From: Mortierella alpina
Lineage: Eukaryota; Mortierellomycota; Mortierellomycetes; Mortierellales; Mortierellaceae
Direction of reading: 5' to 3'
DNA length: 64,000 nt
Assembly: GCA_029449245.1 (NCBI GenBank)
Contig: JANATF010000001.1
Location: 806,001-870,000 of the forward strand
Shown: positions 47,354-61,344 of the stretch, in pieces
Layout of the letters: every line of letters starts with the position of its first letter
Numbering within the stretch: the stretch's first letter is position 1
Made by a program: the position numbers and the translations under genes
The notes under the pieces: model-generated
Seen by the model: only the letters and a program-made list of their open reading frames with translations
Told to the model about the DNA's origin: nothing
Databases searched by the model: none

Positions 47354-50300
47354 CTATTCATGGTGCGTCGTGATGTGTCCGTTGTCTTCTCGTAGGGACG
47401 ACAACAGATCCTGGGCCTTGATCGCCACCGAGGCCGAGTGTTCCAATCGATTCTTACGTCTACGATCTCTACGCGAAGCCTCGTTGTCGCCGCCGTTTCT
47501 GAGGGACTCTAACAAGCTGTCCATCATGCCCTTGTCGTCACTGCCACCATCTGCATCTGATGTAGAACCTAGTAGTATTGCGCGCGCGGAGAAAAGGAAC
47601 ACCAAAGAAGAAAAGAGTAAGAAACCATGGAACCTTGGAACCAAGAGTAGCAGAGAGCGGCAATAACTGACGGCTCATCATCAGTAGTAGGGTGCGGATT
47701 TTTACCTTCGCCAATGATATCGGGAACCTGGAGCCGGTTCCTCTTGGCTGCAATCTGTTCTTGGCGCTGCTTGGCTGCAAGCCTGACCTTTTCGCGCTGG
47801 GTATCTCTTTCTCTCTGCTTGCGGTTGTCCTCTCTTGCTTTCTGCAAAAGGACACATCATCATAAAAATCAAACATTAACTCGTCGTTAGCAATGATATA
47901 ACGGCGATGCAGAGCGTAATCTTCAAATTCGTAGAAAACCGCTCAGCACACAGGTGTCTCTAACTCTTACCTCAAACGATGACGAGAAGGTCTTGAAGAT
48001 TCCAAAGAACTCATCGGGTCTCATGATGGCAGGTTCCTCGCCGTAGAACTTGACGCAGTCCTTATACAGCGTATCCATCTCCTTCATTGCAATCTCGGCC
48101 TTGGAAAACTCCTTCTCTGCAGACTCGATGAATGGATGCATAACCTCATAGAACCGGTCGTCGGGGGAGAATTTGTAGCCATCTGGGAAATGTGTCTGCA
48201 ATTCGACTTTGAGCTCCTTCAGTTTGGACTTGATATGGTTGAAGTCTGACTGAAGCTCAGGCAACGAAACTAGAACGGACCCAATATGGTTGTATGTGTT
48301 AAGGCACTGAGAGCGACAGTGAAAGTCGCTCGTTCATGAAATAAAAAAAATAAAAAAAAAGTCATTCAGATCCGAGCTGGGTCTCAAAACACTCACCTCG
48401 GCATGCCTCTCCACATGGACTGATCTCGGTTTGATAGCTCAGCAATTCCGGCAATGTGGACTCCGTGATGTTGGTCAAGAAATGAAGAAGTGTCATGTTG
48501 GGGGTGTTGGAAGCCTTGGTATCCACCAGCTATGTAGGAAAAAAAATCATAATCATGGGCGTATTAGCAGGTGCATTCCACAGAAGAGAACGAAGTTTCC
48601 TATTTTGCTTTCACTAGATCTGGAGAGCTTTACCTTGTTGATACTAGCAATCTTGAATCCGAATGCTCCACCGTTATGGCCACCTCCATTCATGTAGTTA
48701 CCGAGCATCAGAATCAGATTCAACAGTTCCTTAAAGTGCTTTGCGTCCTTCAATGTCTTGGAAGCCAAGGAGACCGACGCAATGGCCTCATTGATACCCT
48801 CTAGGAGCGAATGGAAGGTAACCTTGAACTTGAGTCCCTCCAAACGCTGTGGATACCGATCAATCTTGAGAATCTCTACGAAAAAGGCCTCTGCTCTTCC
48901 CAGCTGTGCCTTGACATCATCCGACGCATCCTTGTACTCCAGGAGCTTTCCTGTCTCCTCTGCCTCGGGAACATACTTCAAAAGGTTGGTCAGCTGAACT
49001 AGAGTCATAAACTCGTCGTCCATGCGCAAGATGGCGTGCCGGATCTCTGGGTTTGTGTGCTTCATTCCGCCCAACATAATGTTGATTTGATGGGCTCGGC
49101 GCTGCTCCAAGATAAGAATCTCTCTGTTCTTCTTTGACGCGCGGGGTTCTATCGATACGCGAAAAGAAACAGCGGCGTTTAGCAATCGTACACTCAAATT
49201 ACAGCGACACTGCCTCAAAATCATGCCCAATTAGATATCATCTTACCTCTGTACTCTGTCACCTTGGCCACGAAGAGCTGTTCCATGCTGCCAAAGATGC
49301 CGCTGTCGCCGAGTGCCCGCTGGAGAGCACTTTCGTCCACTCCTCCAGCACCCCATACAGTATTTCCAACAGCCATATAATTCAGCTTGTCCCATTGCAA
49401 TGTCTTGAGTTTCACTCCTGCGATGGCGGCTTCCTTCTTCTTATTCGTCATCAAGAATCCTGGGGCTGGAGCACCTGGAGCACCTGGAGGTGGCGGGGGT
49501 CCACCTTTGCCAGGTGGAGGTGGTGGTGGTGGAGGTCCTCCTGCGCCTGGTGGTGGTGGTGGCGGGGGTGGAAGTGGACCGCCAGCCTTTGGAGGTGCAG
49601 GGCCAGGCAATTTCGGTCCTTTGCTAGTCGTTGGACTGCTGGTTCCCAGCTTTTTCCTCTTTGCGGCCAACATGGCCGCGAAGCTACCTGGGGCGGGTTC
49701 ATCTGAATCGGAATCGGAACCAGTGCCGCGGCCCAACCCAGCTTTGGCCAAAGCCCCGCTCAGCAGTCCGGTCAATGCAGCTGAGGTCGGTGGAGATGGC
49801 GGCTGAGGAATACCCATGCCTGGAGGTGGGGGTGGTGGGGGTGGAGGTGGAGGAGGAGGAGGACCTCCTGCTGGGGGAGGGGGCGGCGGCGGGGGTGGTC
49901 CCCCTGCAGGCGGCGGCGGTGGTGCCAGTGTGATAATGGGTTGCTCAGGCACTTGGACATCTAGATCAGAGAGATCAGAGTGATGTTCGAGATGTTAGAG
50001 AGAGGACATGTGTCTGCTACGAGAGCAAAGAATCCATGGTATATCCAAGTACCTTGTCCTTGCTCATCCACCTCTCCATTGATATGGTTTCCATTCTCTC
50101 CATTCTCATAGTCACCCTCCTCTCCTGAGACATCACCATGGCTGCTCCTGCTACTCCTGCTGCCTCGGCTGCCTCTGTCGCTCCTGCCGCTGCCCCTAAA
50201 AGGTGTGGAGATATCCAACAATGCAGCGTTGCTGGTGTACTGGTAGTCGTTGAGGCGTTCAAGATCCTTGGAGAGTTCAGGATCCGGCGGCACAATGGGT

Positions 50301-53300
50301 CCCGTCACACGCTTTCCATAACGCTCCTTCATTTTCGCGCCCTCCAATTTGGTTTCCTCGATGAGTTTCTTGAGCTTTTCCCTGTCGACCGCAGGTTGAT
50401 AGCCGCCTGATCTGCGGTCAGATGTGCTTGAGCCAGAGCCATTTCCATAGCTTCCAGTGCCACCTGACACACCTGCACCACCCGGCCCACTCGGCCCGCC
50501 TGTGCCAATGGAGACACCTGTGTCCATGCCTGCCTCCGACATTAGCGTGTTGGCGTCTTGCAACGACTTTAACAGATGGTTCAACTGCGCTTCCTGCGCC
50601 GTCAGTTTCGCCTGCGTCTGAGTCTCCACGTCGTTCAATTTGGCTTGAAGCGTTTGAATGGTGTGCCGTGAGAGCCGCAACAAATCCTCGAGCGAGTAGA
50701 TGTTTGATTTGAGCTGCGAGACCATACCATCTATCATTTAAGCGCAAGGGTAGAGGTCTAAAGTATTAGCCAGCAAAATACGGGCTTTACACTTTGAAAA
50801 AGTGGTGTCCACAATGGGTTTTCGACGTACCGTCCTTCTGCCCAATCTCCAACTCTAATTGATTTTTTTGCCTGGTAACAGTTTCCAGTTCCTGGCGTGC
50901 CTGCTTTACATCTTCGAGGGCTACGTTCAATCGGTCCTGATCCACAAGTTTGCTGACAAGTTGATTCACAGAAACGCCAATCTTTTGATCAAGCCCATCA
51001 GAGATCCCGCGTCGATCAAGAACAACATGTGTGACAATCGCGTCCATAAGCTGAAAATAGCGGATCCTATTTAGAGAATGGTGCGAGATGGTTATTATCA
51101 CATCCTCGCCACTATCCGTGATATGATACTATTGCATCGTACCGACCAGTCGGCCTTACCTCAGATCGCCTTCCTCGCGAATCAAGAGCATATGCTGAAG
51201 GAGCGACAAAAAGAAATCATACGCCCTACTGCTCTCGACTGAACGGAGTAAGGCATGGAAGACATCATATGGATCCGACATATCATGAAGGATTTGGTGG
51301 TTGTAAAATTCCACCATATCCTCATAGTCGTTTTCAGCCTCATCCTCGTAAATGTTCAGCTGTCTGTCAATCAGATCATGGCCAAGACTCCTCATTTTCT
51401 GCAATCAGACAATAGTAACAATAGTAAAGGCAGAAAATTAGTAAAGGCCTTCAATCACAAAGGTTGAGAGCTCCCTGGCAACGAACTCCACTATTGAAAC
51501 TTACAGAGATAATCCTTGTTAATCCACTGGTCGTCAGCTGGCTGCGAAGATGAACCCGAAGCTCAATGTCGTCCACAACTTGCAACAGCGCGTTGATGAA
51601 GATGACATTTGATAGCTATATGAACAGCGGAAAATAAAACGCGTGAGACTTGTGATGCGTGCATCCATAAGCCTGCGAGAGCCGGTTCCAACATGAACGA
51701 GTGAACGCATACCACGTATTCGATGAGGTGAGAGTCGAGCGTCCCTGTCTTTTTCAGCTCCTCACTCATGCCCACCATTGTACCAAAACGGCCACGCCCG
51801 TCGATGGTGTTTTCCAGAATCCGCATCCATGCATCAAATCTCGCAGCTTCCTTCCAGTACTCCTGAACCTGATCGAGCCCCTCCAGTACCAACTTGTGAC
51901 CCATCGGCACCTCGCAGTAGCACAAGAATGTCAGCACCTCAACGACCAACTTTCGTGTCTGAAGCTGAGGCGAAGTGATTGAGAAGCAAAGAGCGGAGAT
52001 GCAGGGGGGATGTTTGATTGCTTCCTGAGCACCCCATCGGTTGTTGAGCAGCGTCTTCAAACACTTGACGATCTCATGCTCCATTGCCAGGTCAGTATCA
52101 CGCCTACGGTGATTGTAAGATGTATGAGACTTCAGGTTATGATACCAGTGGAGTAGCGCCAAGTGCGCAACACCAGCTTCTCCTGGATAACGTACCTTGA
52201 GGGTCGATGGTTTAATGTTGCCAGGGAGGATGAGAGAATTTGCTGTCCACGATTTTGAATAAAGATCCGAACCCATCTAAAAAAAAAGGATGCGGCTCGT
52301 GGGTGAGATGAATGGATTATAGTATTATAGGCTCACCACCCTATAATCCAGTACGACCAATGATGGACACACATACGATATTGGCTGTGACTTGAGCGAC
52401 ACGTAAAGCGCGACCAAGACCTTAATGTCCATATTGCGAAAGTCCGAATCCATTTGCATCTTGCGCACGTAGTACTCGGGGGAGGTTTTGTCGATATACC
52501 CTTCCTCCCGCTTTCGCGCCTAGATAAGGAGACAAAGAGGGGGTTAGATGCAAGAAAGTCAAAAATAGCCCGCAATTATCTTTCTCGCCTGCAAAGAGGG
52601 AAAGAGTCCGATCACTGAGCGATCTATGTACCTTTGACTGTTCCTGAGATTCATGCTGATAGATGAGTTTCCACTTGTTTTCAATAGAAAGTCCTGACAT
52701 GGCCTTGCGCTTTTCGGGTTCATGCATACCCATGTTATTCTAGTGAGAGTGTTATGCGGAGGGAGGATTTGTGAGTCGCATTTTCAAACTAGCGCCATCT
52801 CGAAGCATCACCGCTGCGTCGTCCACTAAAGAGCATATAAACGGCGGGGAAAACGGGATAAAGAGAAAAGGACGCCCACGACACGCACCATGAAGTCGAC
52901 GAAGCGATCCTCAATCTCCTGGTCTGTCCGAGGACGCGCCAAAGACATGGCTTCCGTACGACCTGCCTCACTCGGTGTTCCTGAGGTTGACGTCCTGAAC
53001 GAACGAACGGACTGCGTGTCAAAGTTGCTAGGCGATGTGGGACGGTCCATGCCCGAGGAGGCGCGATGGTGGCCCGAGGAGAAGTTTGCAATGACATTGG
53101 CGGTGGCAGCCGAGACAGAACCAAAGTACGGACTGGAAGAGGCAGAGAAGTGGTTGGGATGGGCCCTGTTATTGGAGGATTGCGGTGGAGATGAGGTCGG
53201 GTAGTCCCCCGAGTGTGAGTGATGGCCATGGCCAGAGCTGCTGTTGTTGTAGGTGCTGCTGCCACTACTGCTGGTCGTCAAGCTGCTGCTGGTCGCGTAC

Positions 53301-53488
53301 TGGGCTTGCTCGCCCGGGTTGAGGTTGATGCTGTTCCGCGGCTGATACGTGGTCTGAGGCACAAAGGGCGGCGAGTTGGGCGGAAAGAAGGCCGAGGCCC
53401 CTGCAGGACTGGGCGTTGGGGAGGAGATGGAGATGGGCGGCGACTGCTTGGTGGACTTTTTCTTGCCCAGGTGTAGAAGTTTGTCCAT
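47354..53488 (-). CDS. Diaphanous-related formin
   Basis: About 15 exons: 53488-52889, ~52738-52633, ~52519-52378, ~52275-52207, ~52104-51713, ~51617-51506, ~51400-51161, ~51063-50833, ~50732-50052, ~49960-49242, ~49146-48632, ~48530-48399, ~48269-47970, ~47843-47705 and ~47568-47354, giving roughly 1,500 residues. Formins nucleate and elongate actin filaments at growing tips and septa. In order: a Ser/Pro-rich N-terminus, a GTPase-binding/FH3 region (KWKLIYQHE, LNNRWGAQEAI, VEVLTFLCYCEVPMG), a coiled coil near 50900, a Gly/Ser linker, an FH1 domain with many polyproline runs (49480-49945), then FH2 (KTLQWDKLNY, GNYMNGGGHNGGAFGFK). The C-terminus has MMDSLLESLRNGG followed by RRDRRRKNR, a diaphanous autoregulatory domain. 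Rho-GTPase control by autoinhibition is therefore expected. Confidence 0.9.
49480..49945 (-). repeat. GC-rich polyproline-coding FH1 segment
   Basis: GGTGGTGG-type runs on the plus strand encode blocks of six to twelve Pro residues separated by Gly or Ala-Gly on the minus strand. These are profilin-binding sites of the formin and a likely site of length variation. Confidence 0.9.
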
Positions 53489-54361
53489 GGCAGACGTGAG
53501 AGACGGGAGGAAAGAACTGGTGGATGGATATCTGTTATTTTTTCGTTCGTTTGTATGGCTGTGTTTTCAGGGATAGGACGTTGTCTGAGGCAGGACGAGA
53601 AAGAGCGCGGGCGCGAGTGAGAGAGAACGAGAGAGAACGAGAGAATGGACAGGGACGAGGACAGGGACCAAGGGACAAGGACAGGGACAAGGGAGATGGG
53701 GACAGGGCAAACAGCACAGCCGCGTCAAAGGGTCCGCGGCACGTTGGGGCAGGCGAGGATGAGAAGAGAGGCAAGAGGACAGGAGGACACACGGAAGCAG
53801 ATGGAAAAATAAAAGGCGACTGGATGGCTCACAGGGAGAGTGCAATGCAGATGCAGACGAGACTCTGTGTAGACGAAAAAAGCACACTTGCACGGGGCTC
53901 TTGCTCTTTTGCAACTCTATGCGCTCGCCCTTACTTCCTCGCACCATTGCCCCATGGATGCGTTATTTCCTGCAGGCTGACCAGCCTCGCTGCCGCACTC
54001 TCCCGCCAGCGCAGCCGCCTTGTCGCCCTTTGCGACTTTCCTGTCAGCAAAGTAGCAACAGGAACCATTTACAGGCCCATGGGGCTATCCAACATGAACC
54101 CGTTCGATATCCCCGCCCTTCTTCTGGTGCTTGCCTGCTAGCGCTCCAGTTCGTGAGGAAGCTCCCTGTGCACCCGCAACTTTTCGACACTGTGGGGCTG
54201 CACAACGACTGTGTGCTGGCCGTGAGAAATTTAGCGTGGGTCGAGAGCACCAAAAAAAAAAATTACGAACACAAAAACAAACGGCGAGTCGCATTCTCCT
54301 TTTTTTCCCCTCTTCCCCACCACTCTCACCCTCCTCCATCTCCACCACCATCACCATCACA
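53489..54361. promoter_or_regulatory. Divergent promoter region between the formin and CBS
   Basis: 873 bases lie between the two start codons. The part nearest the formin (53590-53730) is purine-rich with repeated GACAGGGAC and AGAGAACGAG units, pyrimidine-rich on the formin's own strand. The part nearest CBS (54295-54360) is C/T-rich with CACCATCACCATCAC just before the ATG. No further gene is supported. Confidence 0.45.
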
Positions 54362-56514
<2,153 letters not shown>

Positions 56515-56725
56515 GAGGTGTTATTTTTTTTTTGTTTGGAATACAAAGGGACAGAGGGAAGCGCTCAAGCCGTGATTGCACATAGAATACTACCGTAGAT
56601 CATTATTAAAAAAAGTAATTGCAATGTTTTATTACTCGTTGCGGAACGTATTGGTCAACGCAGTATGAAAAGAAACATAGGCGGCGGATGTAAAGCCGAC
56701 AATGCTATTTCCTTGTCAGATTATC

Positions 56726-58420
56726 CTAGGGAGTCACAGACCGAGGCCTGGGAGAGACGGAACGAGGGGCTGCGGCACCGTCTACATATGCCACAGGGCC
56801 GTGGTCAGGCGTACGAGAGCGACGAGAAGGGGACGCGCGCTGGTCCTCATGATCTCCCCTGCGTTCCTCGCTTCGACCGCGGACGGGTGAACGCGAGGCC
56901 GAAGAACGACGGCGGTGACCCACAGGGCTAGGCGAGCGAGGACGACGACCGTATGGACTAGGGCTGCGACCGCGAGGACTCGGCGAGCGGCGGCGTGGAC
57001 TCAAGGATTGACGGTAAGGAGCAGGGCTAGGCGAGCGGCGACGAGGAGGCGTTCTGGACCGTCTTCGCCCACCACCGTGCTCGTATCTCCAAGAAGAACT
57101 GGGATTGTTCTTGGCATACTATTATAGAAGGCAGACAGCTTTTGTATTAGAAGAGGAAGCACACTAGTGCATGCACAATTGCGACTTGGCAAATGTCACC
57201 TTACCTGAACATCCAAACGATAGCCATCAAAACGAAAGTCTCTCATTTCGTAGTAGGCATCTTCGCAATCCCTATAATCCTCAAACTCTACAAAGGCATA
57301 ACTGCAGTCATCATCCAGCGCGTCAAGCAAACCATGTGAAAACAGAGTGGTTACAAACATTCAACCGATGTATGAGATCGGTGGATGGGACGGTATGTCG
57401 CGCGGATGCCAGATTGCGAGGAGGAAGGAAACAAAGAGAGAGGGGTCGATTCAGTAACGCAGGTCCCAGACACGTTTGTTGACGGGGACAGGAGGGAGAG
57501 GAGACGTCTTTTCTGGCCCCTTGTTCATCTCTTTGGGTCCGACTGGGAGGTGGAGGGTGTCGTGGATAACTGGTCGTTCGTCTTTGTCAGTTTAGCTCCG
57601 ATGAACTCGTCGTTTTTTACCAACTTTCGACCGATCGCCTCGAACCGAGCACTCTTGCAGAAGACGTTGTTTGACCATCTTATTATCTTCAGGTGTGCAC
57701 GAGTCGATATGACCGGAGTGTTAGCAGGATATCATACACCACAGAGATGGACGATCATAAAGACCCACAATATGCGAACGGGTCGCAGTTTTTTTCTCTT
57801 TTTTGAACGGTGCTTCGGTGCTTCAGGGGAGGGCGCCGCTTGAGGTGAAGGATTGATGAATCGAGGGTAGTACCTGCTGGTAGAACTGGCCGGTCATGTC
57901 CACTCCTCCTCGTGCTAAAGACATCCAATCGCGCACTGTATTCCTTGATATCCATTGCAAATGCTGTCTAGTCCACGCAGCATTCCATCATGCCAGTGCT
58001 CCTTGCTCAGTTGCTCCTTTGATTAACCCCGATCCCACACCGACAACGATGCCTCATGGTGGAGAATTGTACTTACGCCTTGGAGCTATTGTTGCGAGGA
58101 GCTGGAATGTCACAGCGAACGAGAGGACCGTATCTAGAACAGCAATGCAACATCAATCAGCAACCGTAACTTGTTGCACCAATGTCCAGTTCCGTTATAC
58201 CATTGGATCACCACCATGTGATCAGCGAACGAACTTTACCTCTCAAATTCGTAGGCAAGATCCCTGGCACGAGTGCGAAAAGAAAATCCACTATGCGCAG
58301 AATAGGCAATGTTAATGTTGATTCATATAGAGACGAGTCGGGGATGCTGGTGCTGCGCTCAAGTGTCCGTGCTAAATCGAGGGCTTACGAGACGAAGAGG
58401 GTAGTCTGGCGACGAGACAT
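56726..58420 (-). CDS. SR splicing factor with one RRM
   Basis: Five exons, 58420-58389, 58290-58240, 58133-58077, 57301-57205 and 57118-56726, encode about 209 residues. The single N-terminal RRM is built from the first four exons: MSRRQTTLFVSGFSFRTRA with RNP2, then YGPLVRCDIPAP, then RNP1 in YAFVEFEDYRDCEDAYYEM and DGYRLDVQYAKN. The remainder is an RS-type tail with RSPSP, RRRSPSP and SPRPRS repeats, the substrate of SR kinases. The layout resembles SRSF2/SRSF7-like proteins that define exons. Intron 3, between the two halves of the RRM, is 775 bases, against about 100 for the others. Such long introns in SR genes often carry autoregulatory cassette exons. The start codon lies only 106 bases from the stop of the epsin gene upstream on the same strand. 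Confidence 0.9.
57874..57967 (-). other. Candidate 94-base cassette (poison) exon inside SR-gene intron 3
   Basis: On the minus strand an acceptor GTGGACTAG and a donor CAG|GTACTA flank 94 bases that are open in the frame continued from exon 3. Because 94 is not a multiple of three, splicing on to exon 4 would give TTA TGC CTT TGT AGA GTT TGA, a stop at the seventh codon. This is a prediction only. Confidence 0.3.
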
Positions 58421-58526
58421 GGTGGCTGTTGGAAGCGGCGATCGAGAAATTGAGAAGGGAGGTGTTGTAAGGTAAGATGGGAGATGGCCCATGAAAATAC
58501 GTCATTTTATAGCATTTATTCGGAGA

Positions 58527-60589
58527 TCAGAATAGAAGGTCGTTGAAGTTGCTGCTGTTCTTGTTGCCGGTCTGGGAGCTTGGGGCACCATTACCAAAAT
58601 TGCCAAAACCGGCCTGATTCGAGCCGGCAGGGGTTGCGGGCTTGCTGGCAGCCCAAGCGCCAGAGTTCCATGAGTTGGCTGCCAGAGCATTCATGGAGGG
58701 CGCCGCCTCCTTGGCCTTCGCCTTTCCTAGACCATCCAACGAGATCAGTCCAGAAGCATTGGCCCAGATATCATTCGGGTTCGAAGCCGATGCAGTTGTG
58801 TTCTATTTTCCCACGATGACCACGTTATTAAAGAGTCAGCGTCAGTGCCTCATGGATATTGTCACACCCATCTGATGCGTGGATACACCAGCCATAATTC
58901 ACATACCTGTGATGGGAACGACGAGGTCGGCTTGGAGGAAGGCGCTGACATTGCGGGTATGGCGCTACCAAAGGTAGAGTTGCCATTGGCAGGGCTGCTT
59001 CCCAAAAGGTCAAAGGCACCGCCTCCATTGCCAGCCTTGGCGCCAAAAGCCCCAGTGTTGCTCGAGGTGCTGTTTGCCCGTGCAGGCGGCAAGACCGAGG
59101 CCATAGTAGCATTGTAAGCTGGCAAAGCCGGGATCGATGTCTGAGCCTTTTGCTCAACTGGGGGTGCGCTCTGGAAGTCATCAAAATCATCATTGCCAGA
59201 CTGAAGTGCTCCCCATCCGTCATCGAGCGGCTTTGACACATTCCCGCCAAAAGCGCCCTGTGCGACTGGAGCAGCGGATGCAACCGGTTCATCGAAATCA
59301 AACAAGTTGACCTCCTTGACAGGCTCGACCTTGGGCGCAGAGTTAGTGCTCTCGGTCTTGCGAGCACTACGACGGGCAGGTGGAGAGTTGGAGGGCTCAG
59401 GATCCTCGTCGTCATAACGATTCGATCTGCTGCTGCTGCTTCCGCGATCATCGTAACGTCCGTTTCCTCGGTATGAGGATCCAGATCCAGATCCAGAACC
59501 ATTGTATCCACCGCCTATGTGATATTAGAAATGTAACTCGTCTCAGTGGGGCCTATACTTTTCACATCTTGAGTCTGCCAACACGACTTTGTTCCACTTA
59601 CCAGAGCCACCGTCATAGTAGCTATCGCTTCCGAAACCTCCATACTTGGAGCCAGTGCCGGCGAATCCGCCGCCTTCTGAGCCGACAAACTTGTTGCGGT
59701 TTGCCTTGGCCTTCTTGCGCTCCTCCTTGATCCGATCCACGCTGCTCAACATCTCAGCAAACTCCTTGGCACGGTTGCGGACTAGGTACACATGATGGTG
59801 TCAGAAACATAGTGCGATGAATGAGCAAGAAAATTCAAAGCCTTGTTTATAAATAGACCCCTGATGCATAATGGGCCCATCCAGGGCAATGGGCCACATA
59901 CCGTTGATACCCTCGTCTTTGCCATTGTCGTCGACATATTGAAAGTTGCGGAGGACCTTGATGGTCGAGATGTGGCCTCGAGCTTCATCGACAACGCGTT
60001 CCGAGCCATGCGTCACCAGGTACTCCAGAAGAACCAAGGTCTATATGAGCCCACAAAAAACAGTTAAAGCTCTGCACTGGGCTGAAAGCCGGGAGTTGCA
60101 AAAACACGAAAGAACGAACCTTGTAGATTTGACGCCATTGCTTGGGCTCGTTTTCCGTGAATCGTTTAAAGATGGCGGGCATGATCTCGTTAAAGTATTG
60201 GCTAGCACAGGACGGTCGGTTGGTCAAACTCTTTGCGGATGCCACTTTTCGAGAAAAGTCAAAAACGCAAAGGACATGCTGCACCCACTTACAAATTGTG
60301 CGTGGCCTGAGCGAGTTCCTGCTTGAGCGTTCCAGACGCTCCCCAAGGTTCATTGCTAGTCGCCTCCCGCACCTTTTGTTCCATCTCTGTGTAGTTCATG
60401 ACCTTGGCGGTGCTAGATGATGCACAGGATTACAGCAAAGGCAGATGCGAGCTTGTTAGCAAAACGGCAGGATCAGCCGCAACTGGCGCGTTCAACAAGC
60501 GGACGAACAAGGGCCACCTACACCTTCTCGAGAGCATTGCGGATATCCCACATGGAGTATCCCGACACGTTTTCGATAAAGTTATCCAT
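58527..60589 (-). CDS. ENT3: ENTH-domain clathrin adaptor, epsinR/Ent3-like
   Basis: Seven exons, 60589-60522, 60412-60293, 60201-60120, 60040-59902, 59781-59602, 59514-58907 and 58802-58527, encode about 490 residues. The first ~150 residues are an ENTH domain: VMNYTEMEQKVREATSNEPWG, FNEIMPAIFKRFTENEPKQW, LLEYLVTHGSERVVDEARGH and the DEGINVRNRAKEFAEML end. The remainder is disordered and rich in Gly, Ser, Asn and Ala. It has acidic Phe motifs (NLFDFDEPV, DDFDDFQS, DGWGAL) of the kind that bind clathrin and the gamma-ear of AP-1/GGA. The N-terminus (MDNFIENVSGYSMWDIRNAL) fits epsinR/Ent3 better than plasma-membrane epsins, and no ubiquitin-interacting motif is seen. It should act in trans-Golgi/endosome traffic, with PI4P as the likely lipid. 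Confidence 0.88.
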
Positions 60590-61272
60590 GATGATCCTTC
60601 AGCGGACTATGCGATGGCGAGTTTGGATGTAAGGTTCAGACAAGAAGATCGCACGATTGCGAACAGTCAAGCCGTAGAGATGGAGCTGTGCCCCGGTTGC
60701 AGAATGCTGAAAGGGGGTTCCGGTATAGTGCTGCGCTGTTGAGTGACAACAAGCAGCAGGGACAGGGAGAGTGAGGAGAGAGGAGAAGAGTGAGGAGACA
60801 GAATGGAATTTGGGAGCAGCGTGAAAAAGATGAGACGGGAGGGAAGTGAGGGCTCTCTGCAGCTTTCTATGGTGCAGTGAAGTGGTGACAAATATTTGGG
60901 CCTTACAGTGCATCGACCCGATCGCCCATTCGCTGCCTCTCTCTACAGCACTCTTCCACTCACATCACAGACAACCGCAAGGCATCAGCACTGATATATC
61001 CTCCATTTTTCGCAGCATACCGTGCTTCATGACCGAAAGAGAAGAGCCAGGTGCACCGTGTCTTCCGTGGGCTCACTCGTACTTTTGGGCGGTGATCGAT
61101 GAGTAACGTTATTGCCACCCACATTTGTCATTATTTCCCAACCAACACCGTTATTGCCACCAACTTCGACGTTATTTCCCAACAAACCCTCTCTTATTGA
61201 CTAAATATCTGTAATTGATGGCAAATTTTTCCAATGACTCTTATAGAAATGAAATATTTCCGTTTTTAACCA
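60590..61272. other. Upstream region of the epsin gene with a short tandem array
   Basis: 683 bases between the epsin start and the tRNA gene. A GA-rich stretch (60755-60845) lies upstream of epsin, and a four-fold repeat of about 21 bases sits at 61107-61190. Several ORFs here are short and unconvincing. Confidence 0.5.
61107..61190 (+). repeat. Tandem array of about 4 x 21 bases upstream of the tRNA gene
   Basis: CGTTATTGCCACC occurs twice, 42 bases apart, each copy followed after about 10 bases by TTATTTCCCAAC. The two half-units resemble each other (GTTATTGCCACC and GTTATTTCCCAAC), so the array looks like four diverged copies of a unit of about 21 bases. Confidence 0.75.
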
Positions 61273-61344
61273 GGTCTGCTGGCCCAATGGAAAGGCGTCT
61301 GACTACGAATCAGGAGATTGCAGGTTCGACCCCTGCGTAGATCA
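61273..61344 (+). tRNA. tRNA-Arg (anticodon ACG)
   Basis: A 72-base cloverleaf can be folded. Acceptor stem GGTCTGC pairs with GTAGATC (two G-U pairs). The anticodon stem TCTGA/TCAGG encloses the loop CTACGAA, giving anticodon ACG. The T arm is GCAGG-TTCGACC-CCTGC. The internal promoters are visible as the A box (TGGCCCAATGG) and B box (GGTTCGACCCC). The discriminator is A at 61344, and a T-rich pol III terminator (TTATTTTT) follows. No intron is present. Confidence 0.93.

Noticed and set aside
49387-49806. Plus-strand Gly-rich ORF opposite the formin FH1 segment.
   Set aside because: Poly-Gly on this strand is simply the complement of poly-Pro codons.
57385-57843. Plus-strand ORF of 152 codons within SR-gene intron 3.
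   Set aside because: No domain or biased composition typical of protein, and it overlaps the intron on the other strand. The long intron itself explains the open space.
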